Shown here: one piece after another, positions 27,165 through 38,572 of the stretch
Layout: the number at the start of each line of letters is the position of its first letter
Position numbering within the stretch: the first letter of the stretch is position 1
Assembly (NCBI GenBank): GCA_037954235.1
Contig: JBBMOA010000018.1
Location: forward strand, 8,100,001 to 8,164,000
Direction: 5' to 3'
Source of the DNA: Aulostomus chinensis
Lineage: Eukaryota > Chordata > Actinopteri > Syngnathiformes > Aulostomidae
DNA: 64,000 bases
Program-made: the position numbers and the translations under genes
The notes under the pieces: generated by a model
Database searches by the model: none
The model's input: the letters and a program-made list of their open reading frames with translations, nothing else
Told to the model about the DNA's origin: nothing

Positions 27165-27940
27165 GTTGGCCTCCCTGGGGTTTCCCCGAAAACTGTTTTG
27201 TTTTTTTTGTCTTTTGTATTGGCAGATTAATATCAGGTTAGTATTGTTATCAGTGTGTTATTTATCTGGAATTTTCAGGCGTCAAATTTCTTGAATGTTG
27301 AGTGAAGCGCTTGTAACTGCACTGCTGGCATAGAACGTTTCTGTGACAGTGAAACATTTTTAAACTTAGTTGAAAGTTGTTGCAGCACTTTTTGTTAGAC
27401 AGATTCACTTCAAAATGAAGCTATTTTGACCACTGTAGAATTGATGAGAAGAAACAGCTGTCAAAAATCCCTCGAAAATACTGCGTTAAAGACACCAAGA
27501 CTGTGAGGATCACCATAGACCAGTGGTTTTCAAAGTCTCCCATCATGGCCCTCTAAGCAAAGCTTACACTACAGTCTATCCTTAGTGAATTGACACATTT
27601 CTGACCCTGGAAAATGGGGGGAAAATTGTTTAAAAAGAAAGTAGGCTGAAATTGCTGTACTACTAAATGACATTGAATAACGTTATCCTGTTGATAAATA
27701 ATTACCTTTCCCCTGCAGTCACCGAGTCCCCCTGGGGAGTTCAGCTGGAGAACCTCTGAAAAATTCATGTTGGGATTATGACATTGAGAGATTTAGATTC
27801 AGAGACCACATCTGTAAGGGTCTGGAAAAGCTTGAAAATGTACCTTGAAGTGCTTGGATTTGCCTCGAGAAAAGGGTGAGGGAACTCCAATGTGTATCAG
27901 ATGTGTTGAACGGAAGAGGGCGCGCTTTTGTGTTGGTGCG

Positions 27941-27953
27941 GTTGCTAGGATAC
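27941..27953 (+). promoter_or_regulatory. RFX X-box-like site upstream of odad4
   Basis: GTTGCTAGGATAC lies 95 bp before the odad4 start codon. It matches the ciliary X-box form GTTGCTAGGCAAC except at two positions in the second half-site. RFX factors bind such sites in promoters of motile-cilia genes, usually within a few hundred bases of the start. The position and the gene's ciliary role support it; binding is inferred. Confidence 0.45.
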
Positions 27954-28035
27954 AAGTTGGCAGGGGACGCTGGATGGATGGATAATTGTCTGCTACTGCT
28001 AACTAGCATTTTCCTGGAAAATAAGTTGTCCAAAA

Positions 28036-31000
28036 ATGTCAGAGACAGTAACAGACCACGAAGGCCAAAAGCCAAAGGGCGTATTCTCTACTCTGGTGGC
28101 CGACGGAGACTGGTTGTTCCAGAAAGGCGAGTATAAGAAGTCCATAGACAGCTACACGACGGTGAGTCCTCGATATGCAACAGTACAGCACATATACGAG
28201 TCCTGGGGCGTTGCTCTCTGGCTGTAAGACTAAATTGAGCACTATAAGTTTCATGTTATGGACTTTTTGTGTAAGAACCTTTCATGAACGAGGCCGACTG
28301 TCTGTTCAAACAAAAGCTTGTCAAAAACCTGTCCTCAAACTCCATCACAAGGTAAAAGTCCTGGATATGAACTCTTACTGAAGTAAAAGCATACAAGCAG
28401 CTTGAATCAGTCAACAGAAGCACAGGTTTGGTTCCCCTGATTGATGACTTCATAAATGTGATATCATTAGATGATGTAATAGATTATGTTTTATACAGTT
28501 TTACCCATCAAATTAATCTGCGGGTTCATGAAATGATGTTAAAAACCACAGTCAGAGGAGCATTTATTTTTCCCTCTCATTCTTTTTCTCTCATTTATTT
28601 TTGGTGAGATATGGATCATTTAGATAGTTGTTGAAATGAAACGAGATTAAGGAATCGACACCTGACATGGTCACGCACTGATCTCTGGAAGATGCTGTTA
28701 TTTAACAACGTATTACAATTCAAAAGCTGATAACATGATTGAAAAAAAGTAACAAAATTAATGTCCAGTATTTTCCTTTAAAATGTAGTGCAGTGGAAGT
28801 AGAAAGTAGCAGAAATGGAAATACTCAAGTAAAGTCTCTCAAAGTACCTTCAGCAAAGTATGACTCATTTTACTATTTCCCACTAATGACCTCATGAAGA
28901 TTCGGAACAGCAGCACATAATTCACGGTGGTCACTGGAATTTGAAGATGACGTGCGACTTTTCTTCCTTTAGGCACTGACTCTCAAGCCTGATGACAAGA
29001 ACTGCTTTGTGGGTCGGTCCAAGTGTTATTTGAGGATGGGACAGTGTGACAATGCACTAAGAGATGCTGAGGCCTCACTGAAAGAAGACAAGTCATTTTT
29101 TGAGGTGAAAGTCAGCCAAAGAGATGTTTATGATTTCCACTGTCTGTAAAGAAATTGCTGTCTGCGTGCATAATGACAGCATTTGGGAGAATTTGTGAAA
29201 ATGGAAACCTGTAATGTATTTTTAAGGGACTCTACCAGAAGGCAGAGGCTTTATACTACATGGGAGAATTTGAATTTGCGCTGGTGTTTTATCATAGAGG
29301 ACAAAAACTGCGGCCTCAAATCCAGGAGTTCAGACTGGGTATCCAGAAAGCACAGGAGGCCATAGAAAACTCCGTTGGTAGTATGTTTTTAATTGTGTTT
29401 CATGATTTATATTATAGTTCAGTCTTGACATATAAAAATCTAAAATATGTATTCTTTCTTGGCATTCTTCAGGTCCTTCCTCTGTAAAGCTAGAGATCAA
29501 GGGAGACCTGTCATTCCTCCAAAAAGATGAGGAGGTGAGTGTTTATGAGGTTAAATCACCCAGCGTTTAAGGACAAATCTGTCAGGTGGAGCCGGCCCGC
29601 GTCCAACAAGCAATTCTACTGAAAACCAATATGAGACAGGATCAGTTTTCTAACCTGTTGATTACATTTGGCACCTACATGAGTCTCAGCCTTGTCTTCC
29701 CCTCTCACTCTCGGTATTTGCCTCTTGATTGACTGACCGGTAAAGAGAGTGCTCCCGGTGACGGCTATTCAACATCTGACGAGAGCCAAAAAACACCTAA
29801 AGAGCCCTAAAAGTGAGAAGACAACCAAACAGCTGCTGGGAGAGTTTTACAATGATAAGAAATATCTGGAAAAACTGCTGAAAGATGAAGGTAGAGTGTG
29901 TTTTCTTCATTTAGCCCTTTAACATTTTCTTTGGTTCCTTTCTTTTGTCCTCTCATGACTATGGTTTTGATTCTCTATATCGCTTGTTTTTGTGTATGTA
30001 TCTTAATCTACCCTCAATGAAAAAAACACAAAAAAAAATCATTAAAAATATCAATTTCCCGGTATGGATTTTGCTTTGTTTTTTGTTTGCAAAATGAACA
30101 AATGCAAAAACCTTTTGACATCACAGAAATATGCTTCAACTACCCGCATATATGTGGTTCAGTTGGAAATACCTCTTTTGATTAACATTGATTCAGTTTT
30201 GTACATGTTTTTGTTCTATAAAACCACTCAGTAAGTAACCCATCATCAATTCCATTTTTCATGTGTAAACAGACAGTCCAGAGAAAATCTGTTTATGAAA
30301 ATATTCCTCAGAGGAAAGAGAGTCATAGGAATTTAGTGGTAACATCTGTATGAAGGCTGTTATAATTCTGCTTTGTTTTCACTTATTGAACCTGATGTAT
30401 GATGATCTGCAGATTTGGTTAAAGGGAAGACAAAAAAAGGAGAGCGAGTGCAGGATGTCATTCGGAGCTCCCTCACGTACCTTGACACTTGCACTGAGTT
30501 CTGGAACCGGGAGAAACCGATCCGTTCTCAGGAAAAGCGCCCAAAATCCATACCCAAAAAATGCAGCAAGCCCCGCCAGTGTGCACCCTCTGAACCCGCG
30601 CAGTTTTTGATGAAGAAGCTGGGAGAAGTTAATGCAGGTAAAGTACGCGCTCCTCTGAAGGTGCTTTTTCTCTTTAGTCAAAAGAATTCGTGTCGTACGC
30701 TTTCTGTTTTTAGCGTTGACGTCTGGAAATGCCAAACTTAGTCTCAAGAAGGCTGAAGAAGTCATGAGGAAAGTGCAAGGTTGGACGGAGAAAGAGGTGC
30801 CTAATAAAAAAGAGGTTGTGGGAAGCCTGCACAGTTGCATGGGAAATGCTTTGATCGACCTGGGAGATACAGACAAAGCACTTGACCACCATCAGAAAGA
30901 CTTGGAGTTGGCTGAACAATGGTGAGAACCTGAGAGAAATAAAGAGGAAGAGGAGTGATTGTATAAAGAAGTGCGAGCGTTTGAAGGTTGAGTCATCTTT

Positions 31001-31972
31001 CATGTCTGCAGCAAACTCCCTGATGCAATGTCCAGGGCTCTGGATAACATCGGCCGAGTTTATGCCATCACTGGACAGTTCACACAGGCGATTGAGTTGT
31101 AAGTTAATTAACTGTTAATCTTGTGTGTGTACGTATATCTTATCAGGTCAGATGTCTTCGCCCAATACCAAAGTGTGCTGATAGAAGATAAGTTTCATGG
31201 TAAAATTCTATTTTCTTCTCTGAACTAAGCTGGGAAAAGAAGATCCCCTTGGTCCACGGAGGTTTGGAGAAGACCTGGTTGTTTCATGAGATCGGCTGGT
31301 GTTACCTGGAGCTTAATCGCTACGAAGAAGCCCGAGACTTCGGCATCCGTTCAGCTGCTGCAGCTAACGAAGCTAAAGATGAGAAGTGGCTGATAAACAC
31401 CAACGTTTTGGTGGCACAGTCAGAGTGTAGGTGGTCCTTTTAATACTTACATTTTTCTACTGTTAAGATGCACTGATTTATCAGCCGTATGTCTTGAAGG
31501 CCTACCAAGACCTATCACAAATAATAGTCACTGATGGCTGCAATAATTTGTGTATTAACAACAAAAATAAAATGCACACACAAAAAAACCTCCAATAGTA
31601 TCACCCAAATTATTTTAAACATCAGTATTGTCCCACAATATAAGAGTACAGTAGGTACATCCCTAACTACTATAATGTTGTGATACTGCTGTTATTTTAC
31701 TGATTTTTAACAGTGAATTTCTTGCATTTTCATCTCAGTGAAACTCGGAAACTTTGAATCGTGTGTATCACATTTCGAGAGAGCTCTGACTCACGCCAAG
31801 CAGCAAGAGGACGACTCCGCCACGGCTGCAATTGAGAAGGTTTCCTCTCTGTCGTCACAGCGATTCCACTTCTTCGTTCTGTTAGAAAATGTTTCTGATT
31901 GCTGACATTTCTCCCTTTTAAAAAAAAAAATTTCAGGCTCTTGAGGAAACAAAGCAGCGCCTGTCACAATGA
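28036..31972 (+). CDS. odad4: Outer dynein arm docking complex subunit 4 (TTC25)
   Basis: Eleven exons: 28036-28161, 28973-29104, 29227-29380, 29473-29534, 29746-29890, 30413-30637, 30714-30921, 31012-31098, 31230-31426, 31739-31839, 31937-31972. They give 1473 nt, 490 residues, phase-consistent throughout. N-terminal TPRs cover about residues 22-122 (GEFEFALVFYHRGQKLRP is nearly identical to human). A charged linker follows, then a second TPR block (VPNKKEVVGSLHSC, SRALDNIGRVYAITGQF, LEKTWLFHEIGWCYLEL). The protein helps anchor outer dynein arms to ciliary doublet microtubules; loss in mammals causes immotile cilia. Human TTC25 is 672 residues: the low-complexity Glu/Arg tail is missing here and the last exon codes only 12 residues (ending QRLSQ). 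Donor GTTTCC at 31840 is weak, so an alternative 3' end is possible. Confidence 0.92.
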
Positions 31973-32125
31973 GGACGTCTACAGCTCCAACTAAAAGTGG
32001 CGTGGAACTTCAGAAGGAAAAGTAGAGGACAAAACAAGAGAGTTGCTACATCACAACAAGCCCCTTAAATTGTATCTCCCTCAGATGGGTCTCTAAGATA
32101 TTTGAGTTTTCAATCAAACTGAAGC

Positions 32126-32131
32126 AATAAA
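32126..32131 (+). terminator. Poly(A) signal of odad4
   Basis: AATAAA only 154 bp past the odad4 stop, implying a short 3' UTR. The retroposed repeat begins about 125 bp further on. Confidence 0.65.
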
Positions 32132-32240
32132 ACATGACCTGAACCTGACATGAAGTAACATGCCACACCTGAGTAGTTTTTCCCATTTTCTTATCCATAA
32201 AAAAAATTTCCAAAATCCTGTTCAACAAATATCCACAGAA

Positions 32241-32644
32241 TGCTGTACATTAATGTTCCATCCATCGTCATCTTCCGCTTATTCCTACACATTAAGGGTC
32301 GTGGGGGGGCTGGAGCCTGTCCCAGCATCAACGGGCGAGAGGCGGGGTTCACCCTGGACAGGTCGCCAGTCCATCGCAGGGCCAACATAGAGAGACGAAC
32401 AACCATTCACACTCCCATTCATACCTACGGTCAATATAGAGTATCAATCAGCCTCGTCCCCAATTGCATGTTTTTGGATGGTGGGAAGAAGCCGGAGTAC
32501 CAGAGAGAACCCACGCAGGCACGGGGAGAACATGCAAACTCCACACAGAAAGATCCCGAGCCGAGACTCCAACCCGGAACCTTCTTGCTGTGAGGCCACA
32601 GTGCTGACCACTGCACCACCGTGCAGCTGCTGTACATTAATGTT
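32241..32644 (+). mobile_element. Short retroposed element with 17-bp target-site duplication
   Basis: The body at 32258-32627 starts CCATCCATCGTCATCTTCCG, continues through GTCGCCAGTCCATCGCAGGG and the AGAACATGCAAACTCCACAC block, and ends near CACCACCGTGCAGC. These blocks are familiar from a very common fish interspersed repeat. Both sides carry the identical 17-mer TGCTGTACATTAATGTT (32241-32257 and 32628-32644), read as the target-site duplication. There is no open frame for a reverse transcriptase, so it is non-autonomous. I cannot give a family name with certainty. Confidence 0.8.
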
Positions 32645-33147
32645 TTTATCAAAATGTAAGGTAACACACTTGTGTTTTACCAAAAAGTCAGAATTGCCAT
32701 AAGTGCGACTGTATGGAATAAAAGAAGAAAATCTGAACATTATTCTGTGAACACACGCAGGAGCCGGCAGGGGCTGGGATTTGTCAACACTGAAAGTTTG
32801 AAGTTTGCGGCACCTGCTGCTGTGATTGAGTCTTGAGGTGGTTCAGGCCCACTGAATCACATGAATTGTAGTTTTTAATGTTATGTTGCACACAACCACT
32901 AATTAAAAATACTGTTATGCACACCATTTTAATTACATATATTTATATTAAGGACCTGCAGTGTTCCATAATCAAGTAGAGACTAAATAAATACTGTAAA
33001 TAAAGAGAGAAAAATATTCCATTTATTTTCCCCAATGTTGCTTTTGTGGCAGTGGGATACAGAACTGCAGCTGTAAGGGGTTTCAGTGGGATGTAGTGTC
33101 TCATAGTACAGGGTACTGTGTTTTGTACCCGCAATGCATCCTGTGTG

Positions 33148-33172
33148 TTTGTGTGTGTGTGTGTGTGTGTGT
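33148..33172. repeat. (GT)n microsatellite
   Basis: About 12 GT units in the odad4-cnp spacer. Confidence 0.9.
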
Positions 33173-33780
33173 TGAATTTTTACATAATATAGATAAAAAA
33201 AGAGCCATCCATGAGTAACCCATCATTATCCTACTATCTAAGAAAGCTCTTAAAACTAAAATCAGAAATGTGCAAACATATTTTTTTTCCCAGAATATTA
33301 AAGTATTCAGAGGATACCAACTGCCCAGATCACAATCACACCCAGTCTGTCCAGTACAACCGCAGTCTGATCTACTGGCCACTGCTTTGCTATGACAGTT
33401 GGTATCGAGAGTCCTGCTCAGGGGCATCTCGGTGGTGGTGATGACGGTGGTATGCTTCTTGGTTCTCTTCACATAATTTTCACGCCTGGCCTTGGTAAAC
33501 CCCAACTTTTATGCCGCCACATTATTATAAAACTCATGACGCAAAAGCAGTTAAAAGTCAGCCTGTTAAAACATTAAGAGATTATGAAGAAAAAAAAACG
33601 CTAATTCATTATGATCGATTTGATACGATTCATTCAAATAAAATGTTTTATTCCTTTTACATCCATGTCAACAATGACATCTTTTTTTTTTTTTTGCAAA
33701 ACAACTCCTCACATACATTTTTTTGTATCTTATTTTAATTGTACTTATTTATCTATTTTCATTTTCCGGTCCTAAAGGGT

Positions 33781-33950
33781 GTGCCCTCACGGCCCCGCCC
33801 ATTTTGCGCGTTCCCGGAAATGTCCAGTTTTTTTCTCTCCTTGAAGAGTGGAGCGGGTGCGTGGCGGTGCCAAGGATTGCCTTGTCATTGTATCCAGAGA
33901 GAAACGCGTGGTCAGCGGCACCACACGACAGCTTCCCTGCAGCCTCACTG
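33781..33950 (+). promoter_or_regulatory. cnp promoter and untranslated first exon
   Basis: A GC-rich patch holds a GC box (GGCCCCGCCC, 33791-33800) and, just after it, TTTTGCGCGTTCCCGGAA. About 150 bp on, a strong donor (CACTG then GTAAGCC, exon end 33950) could splice to the acceptor before 36147 in the coding exon. The exact transcription start is not visible. Confidence 0.5.
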
Positions 33951-34148
33951 GTAAGCCGGCATTTCTGCAGACAAAAGCCCCTCCGCTCGTTGTTACACGT
34001 CGCCTGTTGATGTTTAACCAAAGAAACGCTTTAAAAAGTCAGTGTTTTAGCTAAACGACGTTAGTTACGGACGCCAGGAGAGCATCAAACGTGGCGCTGG
34101 AGATGCTACTGTCATAGCCAAATTTCTAGACTGCCAGGCTAAATTGTG

Positions 34149-34190
<42 letters not shown>

Positions 34191-34196
34191 TGTGTG

Positions 34197-34234
<38 letters not shown>

Positions 34235-36146
34235 TGGCATGCTAGCGGTGGGGGTACGCCACTCCCAGCCTGGCCACATTGTGCTGATAGTAACACGTAC
34301 ATCGATATTATTTGTTTAATAACATTTTTAGCTCACTTGGAAGCTGCCTTAGACAAAAAATTAACTGTTAATAATGTATGTAGTCCCAAACTTGCTCGAA
34401 GAGAGAATCCTCTCACACTGCGCCATTACTGCTCTTAAGCTTTGCGATAAAAGGAAAAGAATCAAAAGATGTTCCTCTGAATTTAATCCGGTGAGGTGAT
34501 TTTTATTTTTTAAAACGTGGAATCATTTGTATTTCGCTTGAATGTGCAATGTAAACTTTACCAAAAACACGCACGCACACACACACACACAGAAGATACC
34601 GCGTTTAATGTTGTTTAATTAGTCTTTGTTGCTCCTCTTGTTTGTCTTGTGAGAGCTTCCCCTTCTGTCTCATGACACGATGTTGTTTCACCTCCTGTGA
34701 AACCGAGCCTTTATCAGCATTTTGGCGAAACAACCTGCTACACGCCCGGTGGAGGTCGCTACAATGGGCAGTAATCACATTTTCCTGTCTTTGTCTGCTT
34801 TGCTGACTCGGATTACGGAGATTTTTTTTAACATTTTTTATTATCCCCCCCCCCTTCTTTTTGATTTCATGATTGCACTTTCCGTAACAGAGATTATGAG
34901 GTTTCAAATGTCAAATTGAAGTAAAATGCAGAAATAAAATTTGGTCTGAAGCCCTCTGTAGAATGCATCATAATATACTCCATGTGTTCATCAATTATCT
35001 TCAAATGGATACTGATTAACCTCCTTCTTTGTGACATAAAGGCCATAATCTCCTCTCTGAACTATGAACATGTCGACAGAAGTGATTTTTCTTATAAAGG
35101 CCTCAAAAAGGGCCCGTCAACCATTAGTTTCACGATGTGCACTGAGGCAGTTTGACTACAAACTATTAAATAGCCATATTAATTAAGATTATGCATATTA
35201 ATGGCAACTGTGTTGAGGGCTGAAGCAGTTAATTGATTGGTCTAAAGACAATGACCCTGCAGCGTTTGTATGATTAATCTTCTCAGGGGTTTATTTTTTT
35301 TAAGCAATATCTTCTGTTTTTGTTGCTTTTGTGTCATTTACAGCAGAAAATAACAGTTTCTTTCCAATTCTGACCTTTTGGATGGACGAAAAAAAGCAAT
35401 TTGAACGCGTCACTTTGAAATTGTATTGAGCATTTAAAAAAAATATAGAAATTTATGACTGAACCATTAATTTTTGAAATTAGCAGAGTAATTTATGATG
35501 AATGTAAATGTTAGTTGCCGCCCTAAATGTGTTTTCTGCTTCAAACCACTGTGCCGATATTCTGTTCTTCACACATCCACATGATGCTGGTGTATCATCA
35601 TCACTTGTGACTCTGCGAAACTTAAAATTTTCAACAATTTCAACACACGATTTTGATCCATTAAGTCAGTAGAAGCGGATGGTCGTAACACCCAGCTCCT
35701 GCCTTTGTTCCAGGGTGTTCTGTCCATTTGCCAAATTAAAGTTTCGGGAAAAACCTTGAAAAGTCATGAAATTTAAATGTGGCCATTTCACATCCTGGAG
35801 AAGTTTTTGAAAAATAAACTTTTGGAAAAGTTAAACAAACTTGTTTCACCGACACCTGCGTGCTGGAGTATGTGTGGTTCAGTTTTTGATACATGATTAT
35901 GTAGCCTGCTGTTGATTTTTAGTTAAACGTAGAACTTGACATGGATGTTTGTTTTTCATACGTAAACAGATGTCTCAGAGAACGCATGATCATGAAACTA
36001 TTGCCCAGTCATGAAAATGTATGTAACCCTGTGAATGGTCAAATAAGTAATAAAGAACTTAAGGTCTTTTTATTCCTAAAGGCGATGAAAATGCAAGCGT
36101 TTATGATTATTGCTCTGAGCGATTTCTCTTTAATTATCTATTCAAG
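33951..36146. other. cnp intron 1 (inferred)
   Basis: About 2.2 kb from the inferred untranslated exon to the coding exon. It contains two GT microsatellite blocks (34154-34233) and AT-rich unique sequence. No gene is seen. Confidence 0.5.
34154..34233. repeat. Compound (GT)n microsatellite
   Basis: Two GT runs separated by a TGTATATATG interruption, within the inferred first cnp intron. Confidence 0.95.
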
Positions 36147-36178
36147 GTACATGTTGGTGTATAAACTCCCAGCAAGAA

Positions 36179-38572
36179 ATGGATCCTGAAATGAGCGGTG
36201 ATGTTTTACATGTGTCAGAGTCTCCGCAGCGAGAGGAGGCTGTAATGGAAAAAGAGGTTGTGTCAAAAGTGGAGACGCCAGAGGAATCCATGGAGCCTGA
36301 GAAGCCACCAGCTGCTGTGGAAGATCCTGAACAGCTGGCTGTAAACGGTCACGATACAGAAGAGCTGATCGTGACAGAAAATGTGACACTGTCTGATGAA
36401 AAGACAGAAAATGAAATTGAGGAAAGTTTACCCGAAGAAAAACCTGAACCTGAGTCTGTGCCGTGTGTGGTGGCAAAACCAGATGAGTCATCTGAAACTG
36501 ACCCAGTTGGAGATTTGGACACAGAGCCCGTGCCAGAGAACAAGCCAGAGTCCAAGCAAACGCCTCTGGCAGAGTGTGTTCCTGTACCAGAGCCAGATGA
36601 CTTGCCAAAATCGCTTCCAGAAGCTGAACTACCAGAGCAAACATTTGATGAACCGGCTAAGCTGCCGCAGCAAGTAGACGCACCACCTCTCGACCAAGAG
36701 GAGAAGGAAGCAGAAGAAGTGGTGACTGTAATGGATACAAAGGTGGAAGAAGTTGTCAAAGTAGAGGTGATGGAACCTAAGAAGGAAGATGAAAAACCAT
36801 CAGAGACAGCGGTTGCCTCAGAGGAGCCAGCAGAAGTTCTGACACTGAAGGAGACGACGCCAGAGAAAGTGGCTGAAACTGTGACGCCGGCAGAGGACCA
36901 GAAGAAGGAAGATGAACTGGAAAAATCTGGTGAGGCTGAACCTGCTGAGCCTGAAAAGGAAGAAGATACTGTGCCTGCACCCGGCTCCCTGTCTTTTGCC
37001 CTCCTGGAACAAGAGCAGACCAAAGACGCCCTGCGAAACTCTCGCACCCTTATCATCCTCAGAGGCCTTCCAGGAAGCGGTAAAAGCTTCCTGGCCAGCG
37101 CCATAGCTGACGCCTACAAAGACCACTGCTCGGTTATCTGTGCTGACAACCATGGTATAACCCCAGAGAATCCAGGCTCGTCTGCGGATGGATACAAGGC
37201 TCTGGATGAGGCTGTGGTGGCCTGCTGCAGTGCTTCCTCTGTGCTGATAGTGGTGGATGACACCAACCACACCCAGGACCGGCTGGCCCGCCTGGGGGAG
37301 ATTGCTGAGGAGCACCATCTTGTTGCTGTCTTCTTGGAGCCGCGCACAGAATGGAGCCGAGACCTAGCACAGCTGACCCCCAAGACCAAGCGTGGACTAG
37401 AAGAGGTCCAGATGAAATCCATGAGCGAAGAACTGGAGGAAGTGTCCCTTCCTCTTTACTTTGGCTGGTTTCTTCTGTCATCAGTCCAAGAAAAAGTTAG
37501 ATGCACATCAATGGACTTTCTGAAAACGCTGGACACCTTGGAGGCCTTCAAGAAAAACTCCAATGACTGTGAGTGTCTTTAAAGTTGTTTACTGTATTTC
37601 CATACTTGGGACATGTTTAGGGCCAATTGAGACCTATAATATGGCTACGTTGTAACGCATCATTGCTTGTATTCACAGTCTCAGGAAAAGCTGAGAAAGA
37701 GGTGGATCTGGAGCAGTACTTCCAAGCCAAAGGAACCCTTCATTGCACTACCAAATTCTGTAACTACGGGAAGGCAGAGGGTGCCCAAGAGTATGCACAG
37801 AAGCCCGTAAGGAACCATAGAAATGTAGTTTTGCATATCTGATGAATGTATTTTTGCAGGCAATCATTTTGTGCAGTTTTAAATGAATAATTTAGTGTAA
37901 CATCATGAGCGTGTAAAATTTTTATTAGCGCTGCACGATTAATCGAATCACAGCTGTTGTACAACCGTCAATTTTTTTTTTATATTTAAATGTTGCAGAA
38001 ATGGCTATCCGTAAACATTTTAATGACAGTACTGTAAATATGCATTTCTAAATTAGCTGTACAGTATTTGCTCATTATTTCCTGTTTTTTTTTTCTCTGT
38101 TCTCTAGGCTGTCAGAGATCTCTACGGTTCAGCATTTGAGCTGTCACTGAGTGCTCTTTTTGTCACTCCTCGCACTTTCGGTGCCCGTGTGGCCCTCACC
38201 GAGGAGCAGCTGAAGCTGTGGCCAGCCGATGCTGAGAAGGAGGCAGAGTCGGTTGTCCCTGCAGCTGCCTCCCTGCCTCTGGGAAGCCGCGCCCATGTTA
38301 CTCTAGGCTGTGCGGAGGGTGTCGAGCCAGTTCAAACAGGTCTGGATCTGCTGGAAATACTTGCGCTGCAGCAGGCAGGCCAGCAGGGGGAGCCGGTTGA
38401 GGAGATGGAGCTGGGCACGCTGACCTATTACAGCGAGGGAAGGTGGCTGCTCAGTCTCAGAGAGCCCATCACCGCCCCAGCCTGCTTCTCCAGCTTCTAT
38501 GGTCGCAAGGAGCCTGGGCTGACCAAAAGGGAACCGGAGAAGAAGAAGAAGCCAAAGTGCACCATATTGTAA
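36179..38572 (+). CDS. cnp: 2',3'-cyclic-nucleotide 3'-phosphodiesterase, fish RICH type
   Basis: Coding exons 36179-37568, 37679-37806 and 38108-38572 give 660 residues. The N-terminal ~275 residues are highly acidic, rich in Glu, Pro, Val and Thr, and lack a fold signature. A polynucleotide-kinase-like part follows, with P-loop RGLPGSGKS (295-303) and DDTNHTQDRL. The catalytic 2H-phosphoesterase part has HCT (485-487) and HVT (569-571) motifs within LHCTTKFCNYGKAEGAQEYA and GSRAHVTLGC. The end KKKPKCTIL is a CaaX box for isoprenylation, placing the protein at membranes. CNPase hydrolyses 2',3'-cyclic nucleotides to 2'-nucleotides and is abundant in myelin. In fish the orthologue, RICH, is induced during optic-nerve regeneration and carries an acidic N-terminal extension. 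The extension here seems long even for RICH. The ATG at 36179 lies 32 bp after an acceptor; codon 5 is another Met. Confidence 0.92.

Larger units (their letters stand above)
25901..28035. other. dnajc7 3' UTR and dnajc7-odad4 spacer
   Basis: dnajc7 3' UTR is inferred to run to the poly(A) signal near 27160. It contains a (TTTTG)n run at about 26625-26646. The roughly 870 bp that follow carry the odad4 promoter. No other gene is seen. Confidence 0.65.
31973..33780. other. odad4-cnp intergenic region
   Basis: This region holds the odad4 poly(A) signal, a retroposed repeat (32258-32627), a GT microsatellite at 33148-33172 and AT-rich DNA up to the cnp promoter. I see no further gene. Confidence 0.65.

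Noticed and set aside
30379..30876. 165-codon minus-strand frame
   Set aside because: It overlaps two well-supported odad4 exons and the intron between them; no homology recognised.
32240..32740. Open frames of 74-117 codons on both strands
   Set aside because: They fall inside the retroposed repeat; such frames recur with the repeat and do not encode a reverse transcriptase or other known domain.
36138..36644. 168-codon open frame on the minus strand
   Set aside because: Antisense shadow of the low-complexity cnp N-terminal exon, with no domain signature.
36349..37104. 251-codon Ser-rich open frame on the minus strand
   Set aside because: It lies fully inside the cnp coding exon on the opposite strand; its Ser/Thr richness is the complement of the Glu/Pro-rich acidic region.
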